From Orlajensenia flava (lineage in GTDB: Bacteria > Actinomycetota > Actinomycetes > Actinomycetales > Microbacteriaceae), in assembly GCF_004801905.1 (NCBI RefSeq), contig NZ_SSSN01000007.1, positions 235,954 through 299,953 on the forward strand: DNA of 64,000 nt, given 5' to 3'. The notes below the pieces were generated by a model, which worked only from the letters and a program-made list of their open reading frames with translations, was not told the origin of the DNA and made no database searches. The first letter of the stretch is position 1; the number at the start of each line of letters is the position of its first letter. The translations under genes and the position numbers were made by a program. Below are positions 40,335 to 48,052 of this stretch, in pieces.

Positions 40335-41357
40335 CTAGCCGATTTCGGTGGATCTCCGTTTGACCAGGAAAGCGGGTACCCGTTCGATGCCCGAGGCGGC
40401 ATCCTTCCCTTCGATGGCCGAGAGCAGCCTCGTCGCCGCGATATGCCCGAGCTCGGCGAGGTTCAGGTCGATGGTCGTGAGTGGCGGGCGGGATGCTTCA
40501 GCCATCGGCAGCCAGTTGTCGACGCCAACGATCCCAACGTCTTCGGGAACGGCTACGCCGCCTTCTCTCAGCCCGTCCGCGACACCGCGCGCTATTTGAT
40601 CGCTGGCGCAGAACACTCCGTTGAATCTCTCTCCACTCCTCATCAGCCTTTGTGCGGCCTCTCGACCCCACGCCTCGCTCCACTCGCCATGCAGCGGCTC
40701 CCCGAGGACCAAACTCAGTCCCGCCGCAGCAAGAGCAGTGGCAGCACCACGGGAACGATTCTGAGTCGCCGCGTGCCGAGGAGGGCCAGACACGTGCGCT
40801 ATCCGCGACCGCCCGGTTTCGACCAAGTGATTGACGGCCATCTCGGCGCCCTTCTCGTCATCGTGCAGGACGGAGAGGTCCTCCATACTGTCGGATTGGC
40901 AGAGGGCGTAGACCACGGGGATAGGAAAGTCCTGCCCCAGCGAGGGGCGGACGTTGCTGGAGCGGCCCGTGATGATGATCCCGTCGACTCTCCTAGCCAT
41001 CAGAACCCGCAGGTAATGCTGCTCCCGGATGGCGTCGCCTCTGCTCTCACACAGCAGCATGGACATCTGCCCCGCACCGAGGGCGTCTTCGGCACCGGTC
41101 AGCAGCGGAATCGTGAACCGGCCGACACTGTCGGTCGTCAGCACGCCCACCGTGTAGGTGCGGCCCGACAGCAGACTGCGGGCGAGCAGGTTAGGAGCAA
41201 ACCCCAGCTTCTCGGCAGACGCGAGAACGCGTTGCCGGGTTTCGCTCTTGAGCTGACCGCGTCCGTTCAATGCCTTCGACACGGTGCCCGGTGATACGCC
41301 GGCGTGTTCCGCCACGTCTGCGACGGTGACGACGCCGCGCGCCTTGCGCTGAGCCAT
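40335..41357 (-). CDS. LacI family transcriptional regulator 1
   Basis: A 340-residue LacI/GalR repressor: HTH VTVADVAEHAGVSPGTVSKALNG with hinge helix, and a sugar-binding periplasmic-type domain (GVLTTDSVGRFTIPLL, VGVDNWLPMAEASRPPLTTID). Divergent from the sugar ABC transporter operon; a LacI-type operator and a strong promoter lie in the intergenic region, so it probably controls the importer and GH127 gene. Confidence 0.92.
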   Translation of the reverse strand: MAQRKARGVVTVADVAEHAGVSPGTVSKALNGRGQLKSETRQRVLASAEKLGFAPNLLARSLLSGRTYTVGVLTTDSVGRFTIPLLTGAEDALGAGQMSMLLCESRGDAIREQHYLRVLMARRVDGIIITGRSSNVRPSLGQDFPIPVVYALCQSDSMEDLSVLHDDEKGAEMAVNHLVETGRSRIAHVSGPPRHAATQNRSRGAATALAAAGLSLVLGEPLHGEWSEAWGREAAQRLMRSGERFNGVFCASDQIARGVADGLREGGVAVPEDVGIVGVDNWLPMAEASRPPLTTIDLNLAELGHIAATRLLSAIEGKDAASGIERVPAFLVKRRSTEIG

Positions 41358-41423
41358 GATCTTCCCCTTCGTAAGCCTGTGTGGCTCAATATGGCACGAA
41401 CCTAGCAGATCCGGAAATGTTTC

Positions 41424-41437
41424 TGAAACCGTTTGCG
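41424..41437. promoter_or_regulatory. LacI-type operator upstream of the ABC operon
   Basis: TGAAACCGTTTGCG fits the LacI-family consensus TGnAAnCGnTTnCA in all but the last position. It lies between LacI 1 and the promoter at 41459. Confidence 0.6.
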
Positions 41438-41458
41438 GGAAATCCGGATCAGAGCGAG

Positions 41459-41487
41459 TTGACAACCGACACTACGCTGCCTATTGT
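41459..41487 (+). promoter_or_regulatory. Promoter of the sugar ABC operon
   Basis: TTGACA (41459-41464) and TATTGT (41482-41487) with an ideal 17-bp spacer, about 93 bp before the first start codon. A GGAAACC-containing sequence (41491-41504) sits directly downstream and could be a second repressor site. Confidence 0.7.
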
Positions 41488-41579
41488 CAAGGAAACCCTT
41501 ATCCGTGTCGGAAACATGCGAGCATTTTCTTGCACCTTCGTCCCGACACGGCACCCGCAGTCATTTCAAAGGAGAAACC

Positions 41580-42887
41580 ATGGCCCCCCTCACACTGGCG
41601 AAGGGACGTCGGCGCGCCGTCCTCGGCTTGGCGGCCACAGCCGCGGCATCAGCACTGCTGCTCGCCGGCTGTTCGGCTGACACATCCTCATCGAGCAGCG
41701 GCAAACCCGACGACGGAACCAAGCTCACCATGTGGGCACGCCCGGACAACGGGCCGACCGCTCAGCTGCTGGTCGATGAGTACAACAAGACGCACAAGAA
41801 CGTCGTCAAGCTGACCCTCGTTCCCAGCGCCAGCTTCCAGGCCAAGGTCGGCGCTGCAGCCGGATCCGGCGGCTTGCCCGACATCCTCGGCGCCGACGTC
41901 GTCTACTCACCCAACTACGTCAAGCAAGGTCTCTATAAGGACATCACCTCAGCGGTGAAGGGGCTGCCGTACTATGACAGCCTCTCGCACGCTCACACCG
42001 ACGCCACCACCCTGGACGGCAAGATCTACGGCACGCCGCTGGTCGTGGACTCCTCCCTCATCATCTACAACAAGGACCTGTTCACCAAGGCTGGTCTGGA
42101 CCCCGAGCAGGGTCCGAGCTCGTTCGATGAGATCTACACCGATGCGAAGGCGATCCGCGACAAGGTCGGCGGTGACACCTACGGCTTCTACTTCGGCGGC
42201 AACTGCGCCGGCTGCAACGCGTACACGATGTTCCCATACGCCGTCGCGGCAGGTTCACCGCCGTTCACCGATGACGGCAAGAAGGGCGACTTCGACTCGA
42301 AGGCGATGACGGCGACCCTGGATCTGTACAAGAAGATGTACGACGAGGGCATCATCCCGGCCAGCGCCAAGGAAGAGGACGGATCCAGCTGGACCACCGC
42401 CTTCAACGCCGGCCAGATCGGCATCCTGCCCGTTGGCACCTTCGACTTCGGCAATCTCGCCAAGGCGAACTTCGATTGGGGAGTCGCAGGCTTGCCCGCT
42501 CCGGATGGCGGCAAGACGGCGACCTTCGTCGGCGGCGACGTCGCCGGAATCACTAAGGACTCCAAGCACTACGCCCAGGCCCTCGACTTCCTGAAGTGGA
42601 CGCTGGGCAAGGATGCTCAGGTGAACGTGCTGGCCAAGAGCGGCAACCTTCCATCCCGCGTCGACCTGGCCGACAACGAGTACAGCTCGAAGGACCCCCG
42701 GATCGTCCAGACGATCAAGGGCCTCGCCACCGGTTACACGCCCTCCTCGATCGCTTACGGAGCAGTGATCAACGCACCCACCGGCCCGTGGTCGACGCTG
42801 GTTCGCGACTACGTGTTCAATGGCAAGACCGACGCGGTTGCCGCCGGCCAGAAGGCCATCCAAGCCGGCATCGACCAGGCCAAGTAG
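41580..42887 (+). CDS. Sugar ABC transporter substrate-binding lipoprotein
   Basis: A 435-residue extracellular solute-binding protein (family 1). Signal peptide with lipobox ALLLAGCS, so Cys31 would be lipid-anchored; mature part begins LTMWARPDNG. It captures an oligosaccharide for the two permeases downstream. RBS AAAGGAG precedes ATG 41580; the frame extends upstream to 41484 without signal-peptide sense. It is separated from the permeases by a hairpin at 42906. Confidence 0.93.
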   Translation: MAPLTLAKGRRRAVLGLAATAAASALLLAGCSADTSSSSSGKPDDGTKLTMWARPDNGPTAQLLVDEYNKTHKNVVKLTLVPSASFQAKVGAAAGSGGLPDILGADVVYSPNYVKQGLYKDITSAVKGLPYYDSLSHAHTDATTLDGKIYGTPLVVDSSLIIYNKDLFTKAGLDPEQGPSSFDEIYTDAKAIRDKVGGDTYGFYFGGNCAGCNAYTMFPYAVAAGSPPFTDDGKKGDFDSKAMTATLDLYKKMYDEGIIPASAKEEDGSSWTTAFNAGQIGILPVGTFDFGNLAKANFDWGVAGLPAPDGGKTATFVGGDVAGITKDSKHYAQALDFLKWTLGKDAQVNVLAKSGNLPSRVDLADNEYSSKDPRIVQTIKGLATGYTPSSIAYGAVINAPTGPWSTLVRDYVFNGKTDAVAAGQKAIQAGIDQAK

Positions 42888-42905
42888 CCGGCTCATCGAA
42901 GACCA

Positions 42906-42934
42906 GGTGCGAGCGCGACTCCTGCGCTCGCACC
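42906..42934 (+). terminator. Intercistronic hairpin between binding protein and permease genes
   Basis: Perfect 11-bp GC stem (42906-42916 with 42924-42934), 7-nt loop, no T-run. Such hairpins commonly stabilise the upstream message or partly end transcription, giving more binding protein than permease. Confidence 0.6.
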
Positions 42935-42962
42935 CGGTCTGGCGCACTCAGAAAGCTCTGAC

Positions 42963-43910
42963 ATGACAACGACCCCGACCGTGCGCGACGCAGGAACACC
43001 GGCTCGCACTCTCGACCGACGCACCCCCCGTCGGTCCTCCCTCACCGCCCGGCCGGCGGTCGGCCTTCTCTTCGTGGCGCCTCTCGCGATCATCGTCGCG
43101 ATCCTGTTCCTGGTCCCGCTCGGCGTGCTGCTGTTCATGTCCACCCAGAACTGGCCACTTCTCGGCGGGCCCACCCCGAACGGGCTGGGAAACTACGCCG
43201 AGATCCCCTCCAACGCACTCTTCGTCGGAGCGATCACCTTCACTCTGATCTACACGATTCTGACCACCATCCTCATCTTCGGGATCTCCTTCGTGCTGGT
43301 CGCCGTGTCGAACTCGAGCCGGCGCGGGGCGAAGTTCTACCGCACCACCTTTTTCCTGCCCTACGTGGTCGGCACAGCATCGGCGGCCCTGATCTGGCTG
43401 GCCGCCGTGAACGACCGCAACGGCGTCGCCAACTTCCTCCTGGAACGACTCGGGTTCACAGACGGACCGTGGGGCTTCCTGAACACCGGCGGGCAGGCCC
43501 TCTTTACCACGCTGACCCTGGTGGTGTGGAAGTTCATCGGGTTCCAGGTGATCGTGCTCCTGGTCGGCCTGCAGGCCATACCGAACGAACTCTACGAGGC
43601 GGCGCGGATGGACGGAGCAACGACGATGCAACGCCTTCGCTACATCACGCTGCCGTACCTTCGTCCCACGCTCGCCCTTCTGCTGATCCTCTCGATCACC
43701 GGCTCGCTGCTGGCCTTCGACCAGTTCCAGGTGCTCACCCACGGCGGCCCGGACAACAGCACCATCACGCTGGTGCTGGCCATCTACAACACCGCGTTCG
43801 CGCAGTTCGACCTGGGCAAGGCGGCCGCCCTGTCCGTCGTCCTGCTCCTCGCGCTGGTGCTGCTGAACGGTGTGCAACTCTTCCTGCTCCGAGACAAGGA
43901 CGACCGATGA
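42963..43910 (+). CDS. Sugar ABC transporter permease 1 (MalF-type)
   Basis: A 315-residue polytopic protein, six helices expected, first at LLFVAPLAIIVAILFLVPLG. The ATPase-contacting EAA loop reads EAARMDGATTMQRLRYITLP. It forms a heterodimer with the next permease. It ends in an ATGA overlap with that gene. No ATPase gene is nearby, so a shared MsiK-type ATPase encoded elsewhere is likely. Confidence 0.93.
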   Translation: MTTTPTVRDAGTPARTLDRRTPRRSSLTARPAVGLLFVAPLAIIVAILFLVPLGVLLFMSTQNWPLLGGPTPNGLGNYAEIPSNALFVGAITFTLIYTILTTILIFGISFVLVAVSNSSRRGAKFYRTTFFLPYVVGTASAALIWLAAVNDRNGVANFLLERLGFTDGPWGFLNTGGQALFTTLTLVVWKFIGFQVIVLLVGLQAIPNELYEAARMDGATTMQRLRYITLPYLRPTLALLLILSITGSLLAFDQFQVLTHGGPDNSTITLVLAIYNTAFAQFDLGKAAALSVVLLLALVLLNGVQLFLLRDKDDR

Positions 43911-44800
43911 CCGTCATCACGCGAACACCGGGCGGCACCCGGCACAAGACAGGTGCGGCCCGCGTGCGGTCCGCCGCAGCCGGCACCGGCTACCACCTCT
44001 TCAGCGGAGTTCTGGCAGCGATCTTCCTGCTGCCGATCCTCTGGGCCGTGCTCAACTCGGTCAAGCCCGCCGCGGAGGCCAACAGCAACCCCCCGACGTT
44101 GTTTCCGCACAGCTTCTCACTCGAGAACTACCAGAAACTCGCCACCTACGGCGCGGGCCTCGGAACCTACCTGTGGAACAGCATCGCCCTCTCGGTGCTC
44201 GTCGTGGTCGGCACGGTCATCATCACGGTGCTCGCCGGCTACGGTTTCGCGCGGTTCCAGTTCCGCGGCAAGAGCCTCCTCTTCGGCACGACACTGCTGA
44301 TCCTCATGGTGCCCTACGCGACCATCCTCATCCCCTTGTTCATCGTCCTCGGACGACTCGGGCTGACCAACAGCGTCTTCGGTCTGGCTCTCGTCCTGAT
44401 CATGTTCCAGCTGCCGTTCGGGGTCTTCCTCATGCGCAACAGCTTCGAGTCGATTCCCCGGGAGCTCGAGGAGGCGGCACTGGTCGACGGATGCGGTCCG
44501 TTCGGCGCTTTGCGGTACGTGTCCTTGCGTCTCGTGATGCCGGGGGTGGTGACGGTTGCGCTGTTCTCTTTCATCGCATCCTGGAACGAGTTTCTCGGCC
44601 CGCTCATCTTCCTCAGCGACGGCTCCCAGTACACGTTGCCGATCATGCTGGTGAACCTCAGCATCGGCCAGTACGGAGCGGTGGACTACGGCGCCATCCA
44701 GGCCGGCGTCGTCATCACGATCGTGCCGGTACTGCTGCTCTACCTCTTCCTGCAGCGCTTCTACGTCTCCGGTCTCGTCAACGGTGCGCTCCGCGGCTGA
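43907..44800 (+). CDS. Sugar ABC transporter permease 2 (MalG-type)
   Basis: A 297-residue permease with the EAA loop EEAALVDGCGPFGALRYVSL and C-terminal YVSGLVNGALRG, as in MalG/LacG-type proteins. ATG 43907 overlaps the previous stop by 4 nt, so it is coupled; the longer open frame from 43469 lies in permease 1. Confidence 0.93.
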   Translation: MTVITRTPGGTRHKTGAARVRSAAAGTGYHLFSGVLAAIFLLPILWAVLNSVKPAAEANSNPPTLFPHSFSLENYQKLATYGAGLGTYLWNSIALSVLVVVGTVIITVLAGYGFARFQFRGKSLLFGTTLLILMVPYATILIPLFIVLGRLGLTNSVFGLALVLIMFQLPFGVFLMRNSFESIPRELEEAALVDGCGPFGALRYVSLRLVMPGVVTVALFSFIASWNEFLGPLIFLSDGSQYTLPIMLVNLSIGQYGAVDYGAIQAGVVITIVPVLLLYLFLQRFYVSGLVNGALRG

Positions 44801-44861
44801 CCCTCCCGCATACCCCATCTTCGAAACGCTTCAGCTTCTGCCTCGCCCAAGGAGTACCACC

Positions 44862-46814
44862 ATGCACTCAGCACGTCCCATCGCCCCCGTCATCCCCGTC
44901 AACCAGCGCAACATCGCCTTCCGCCCCATCGGCCTCGACGCTGCTCGCATCGTCGACGGACCGTGGGCGCAATGGCAGCACGACAACCGCAAGGTCACCA
45001 TGGCGCACTCCTTCGAGTGGCTGGAACGCGACGGAACGATCGACAACCTTCGTCGGCTCGACCCCCAGGCCGGCGACGACAGGCCGCGGCGAGGACTGTG
45101 GTTCACTGACTCCGACCTCTACAAGGCGTTGGAAGCGGTGGCGTGGGACAGTGCGCTCGAACAGTCCAATGAGCGCGACGCACTCATCGCGGACCTCGCC
45201 GGCATCATCGGGAGGGCGCAGCAGCCAGACGGCTACGTCAACTCCTTCGTGCAGGCAGGTCTCGACGTGCGTTGGGACAACCTGGTGAAGAGCCACGAGT
45301 TGTACTGCATGGGCCACCTCATCCAGGCAGGAATCGCCGACCGCCGCGCCACCGGCCGCTCCGAGCTGTTCACCATCGCGATCAAGGCGGCCGACGTCAT
45401 CGTCGAGGACTTCGGCGGCCTCCGGCGTGACGACACCGACGGCCACGAGGAGATCGAGATGGCACTCGTGGAGCTCTACCGCGAGACCGGTGAACGCAAG
45501 TACCTCGAGATGGCAGAACAGTTCGTCGACGTCCGCGGGCACGGGGTGCTGGACGCCAGCCTGCACTTCGACAGCGCCTACTACCAAGACGCGATCCCGG
45601 TGCGCGATGAGACGACCGTCACCGGACACGCCGTTCGAGCCATCTACCTCCTCGCCGGAGTGGTCGACCTCTACCTGGAGACCGGCGAGAAAGCCTTGCT
45701 CGACGCCGCGCTCGAGCAGTGGTCCTCGATGACTGCCACAAAGACTTACCTCACTGGCGCCGTCGGTTCACGGTTCGCCGGAGAGGCCTTCGGCGACAGC
45801 TACGAACTGCCACCCGACCTCGCCTACGGCGAAACCTGCGCCACCATCGGCAACATGATGCTCAGTTGGCGTCTCCTGCTCGCCACCGGGCAATCCCGGT
45901 TCGCCGATGCGTTCGAGCGCGGGCTCTACAACCTCTTCGCAGCCTCGACCTCGATCGAGCGCACCGCCTTCTTCTACAACAACCCCGCGCAGCGCCGAGC
46001 TCCTTATCCGGCTGCCCCTACCGACACGCGCCCGCTCCGGGCGGATGCCCCCGGCACCCGACCGACGTGGTTCGAGTGCGCCTGCTGCCCACCCAACATC
46101 ATGCGCACGATCGCCACCCTGCCCGCCTACCTCGCCAGCAACGACGATTCCGGTGTCCAGCTGCACCAGTTCGTTGCGGCCGACCTCGTCTTCGAGCTCG
46201 GCGCAGGCGCGGTGAGCCTCTCCGTCCAAACCCAATACCCTCTTGATGGACGCGTTGCCATCACCGTCACCGAAGCGCCCGATAACCCGTTTACCCTCTC
46301 CGTACGCCGACCCGACTGGGCGGATGCTCTCGGCGTGGCCATCAACGGCGGCAGCGTCGATGTCGATGCGACGGACGCGGGCTACGTCCCCATCACCCGC
46401 ACGTGGGAGGCGGGAGACGTCCTCGTCATCGACATTCCGATGCACCCGAGGTTGACCGTTGCGCATCCCGCGGTGGACGCCGTGCGCGGCACCGTCGCCA
46501 TCGAGCGCGGACCCGTCGTGTACGCCTTCGAGAGCGTCGACCAGGCTGACGACGTAGACCTCAACCGGGTGGAGCTGCTGGCTGAGCGCCCCCTCGCGGA
46601 AAGGCTCGGCGACGTCGAGGGACAAGAAACCGTCCTCATCACGGCCGCCGGATACCTTCGCGACGACACGTCTTGGACGGGTACCGGCTGGCATTCCCGA
46701 GCGGATGCACCGCCCGTGGATGGACGCCCCGTCGAGCTGGTCGCCATCCCCTACAGCCTGTGGGCCAACCGGGGACCCTCCGTGATGCGGATCTTCGTAC
46801 CCGAACACCGATAG
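44862..46814 (+). CDS. GH127 beta-L-arabinofuranosidase
   Basis: A 650-residue glycoside hydrolase of family 127 (DUF1680). The zinc/cysteine catalytic centre is intact: Glu324 and Cys326 in GETCATIGNMM, and Cys408-Cys409 in ECACCPPNIMR, corresponding to the metal ligands and the nucleophilic Cys of characterised enzymes. An (alpha/alpha)6 barrel is followed by C-terminal beta domains. No signal peptide, so it works in the cytoplasm on imported sugars. AAGGAG precedes ATG 44862. Last gene of the importer operon. Confidence 0.9.
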   Translation: MHSARPIAPVIPVNQRNIAFRPIGLDAARIVDGPWAQWQHDNRKVTMAHSFEWLERDGTIDNLRRLDPQAGDDRPRRGLWFTDSDLYKALEAVAWDSALEQSNERDALIADLAGIIGRAQQPDGYVNSFVQAGLDVRWDNLVKSHELYCMGHLIQAGIADRRATGRSELFTIAIKAADVIVEDFGGLRRDDTDGHEEIEMALVELYRETGERKYLEMAEQFVDVRGHGVLDASLHFDSAYYQDAIPVRDETTVTGHAVRAIYLLAGVVDLYLETGEKALLDAALEQWSSMTATKTYLTGAVGSRFAGEAFGDSYELPPDLAYGETCATIGNMMLSWRLLLATGQSRFADAFERGLYNLFAASTSIERTAFFYNNPAQRRAPYPAAPTDTRPLRADAPGTRPTWFECACCPPNIMRTIATLPAYLASNDDSGVQLHQFVAADLVFELGAGAVSLSVQTQYPLDGRVAITVTEAPDNPFTLSVRRPDWADALGVAINGGSVDVDATDAGYVPITRTWEAGDVLVIDIPMHPRLTVAHPAVDAVRGTVAIERGPVVYAFESVDQADDVDLNRVELLAERPLAERLGDVEGQETVLITAAGYLRDDTSWTGTGWHSRADAPPVDGRPVELVAIPYSLWANRGPSVMRIFVPEHR

Positions 46815-46825
46815 GTTCGACATCC

Positions 46826-47899
46826 TCAGCCGGCCGAGAAGTGCTGGGTCGCTCGCCAGGCAGGGTGTGTCGAGTCGCGGATCACGAGCGTGGGCTGAAT
46901 CGAAATCGACGCCGCCGAGCCGGTCGAGATCACCTCGACGAGCTGATCCACTGCAAGCGAGCCCAACCGGGTGAAGTCTTGAGCAACCGTGGTCAGCGCA
47001 GGAGCGAAAAAGGCGCTCTCCGGGATGTCATCGAATCCGACGACGCTGACCCGGCCCGGAACGGACACCCGCTCCCTGCGCAGCGCGGCGAGTGCACCTA
47101 ACGCCATCTGATCATTCCCGCACACCAGGGCGGTCGCTCTGCTGTCACGGTGCGCCGCGGCGGCGCTTCCCGATCCGGCCGACCAGTCCCCGCGCAGCAC
47201 ATCCAACTCCGGAACGCCGGCCAGCCGACACTGCAGAGCGAACGCGTCCGCGCGCAGCCGAGCTTCGATGTGAGAGAGCGGTCCGGCCAGATGCTGAATG
47301 TACCGGTGGCCCAAGCCCACCAGATGCCCGAAGGCAGCACGGATACCGGCCGCCTGGTCGATGTACACAGCCGGACGGGTCGAAACGCCCGGCCACAATC
47401 GGAGGATCGGAACGGCAGTGGGGAAATCGGCGACCGCCTGATTCGCCGCTACGCTCGAGGCGACCACAATCACGCCCGCCACGGCCTGGTCCAGGAGAGC
47501 TTGGAGCGCGGCTCGGGCGGAGTCCGCGGAATCCAGGGCCCGGGTTTCCAGGGTCCGAAACCCCACCTCCGCCGCCGCAACCTCCAGGGCGTGAACGACA
47601 CTGGTGGGTCCGTAGTCGGCGACGGTCGGAGCGAGCACCCCGATCGCATTCTGTCGACGGGAAGCCAACGTCTTGGCCGCCACGTTGGGACGATACCCGA
47701 GCTCGGTGATGGCGGTAATGACGCGAACGCGAGTGCTCTCGCGCACCCCTGCGGCATGGTTTATGACGCGTGAAACCGTCTGATGGGAAACGCCGGCTCG
47801 CGCTCCCACATCTGCCAGGGTCGGCGCCCGCGGAAAGGTCGTGAGGGCGGTCGCCGCTTCACGTGAGGGATGCGCCAGATCGCGCTCGGGTGCTGACAT
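46826..47899 (-). CDS. LacI family transcriptional regulator 2
   Basis: A 357-residue LacI-type repressor with a 25-residue leader before the HTH (PTLADVGARAGVSHQTVSRVINH) and a sugar-binding domain ending VSVVGFDDIPESAFFAPALTTV. It converges with the GH127 gene and is divergent from the secreted glycosidase; a near-perfect palindrome lies just before its own start, suggesting autoregulation and control of the glycosidase. Confidence 0.92.
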   Translation of the reverse strand: MSAPERDLAHPSREAATALTTFPRAPTLADVGARAGVSHQTVSRVINHAAGVRESTRVRVITAITELGYRPNVAAKTLASRRQNAIGVLAPTVADYGPTSVVHALEVAAAEVGFRTLETRALDSADSARAALQALLDQAVAGVIVVASSVAANQAVADFPTAVPILRLWPGVSTRPAVYIDQAAGIRAAFGHLVGLGHRYIQHLAGPLSHIEARLRADAFALQCRLAGVPELDVLRGDWSAGSGSAAAAHRDSRATALVCGNDQMALGALAALRRERVSVPGRVSVVGFDDIPESAFFAPALTTVAQDFTRLGSLAVDQLVEVISTGSAASISIQPTLVIRDSTHPAWRATQHFSAG

Positions 47900-47910
47900 C
47901 CAATCTCCAT

Positions 47911-47926
47911 CCGGAAACCTTTCCGG
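47911..47926. promoter_or_regulatory. LacI-type operator between LacI 2 and the secreted glycosidase
   Basis: CCGGAAACCTTTCCGG has perfect 7-bp arms around a central CC. It begins 12 bp upstream of the LacI 2 start codon. A related half-conserved sequence occurs at 41491-41504 beside the ABC promoter. Confidence 0.6.
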
Positions 47927-48052
47927 GCTGCTCAGAAGCTGTGTGCGTTGTGTTCAAGGGACTCGGTTGACGTAGGACGTTGATCCAGTCTAGATTGCAG
48001 AAACGCATTTCCGAGCGCGACGCAGCGCCGCGGACGTATCAGAGGGACTTCA

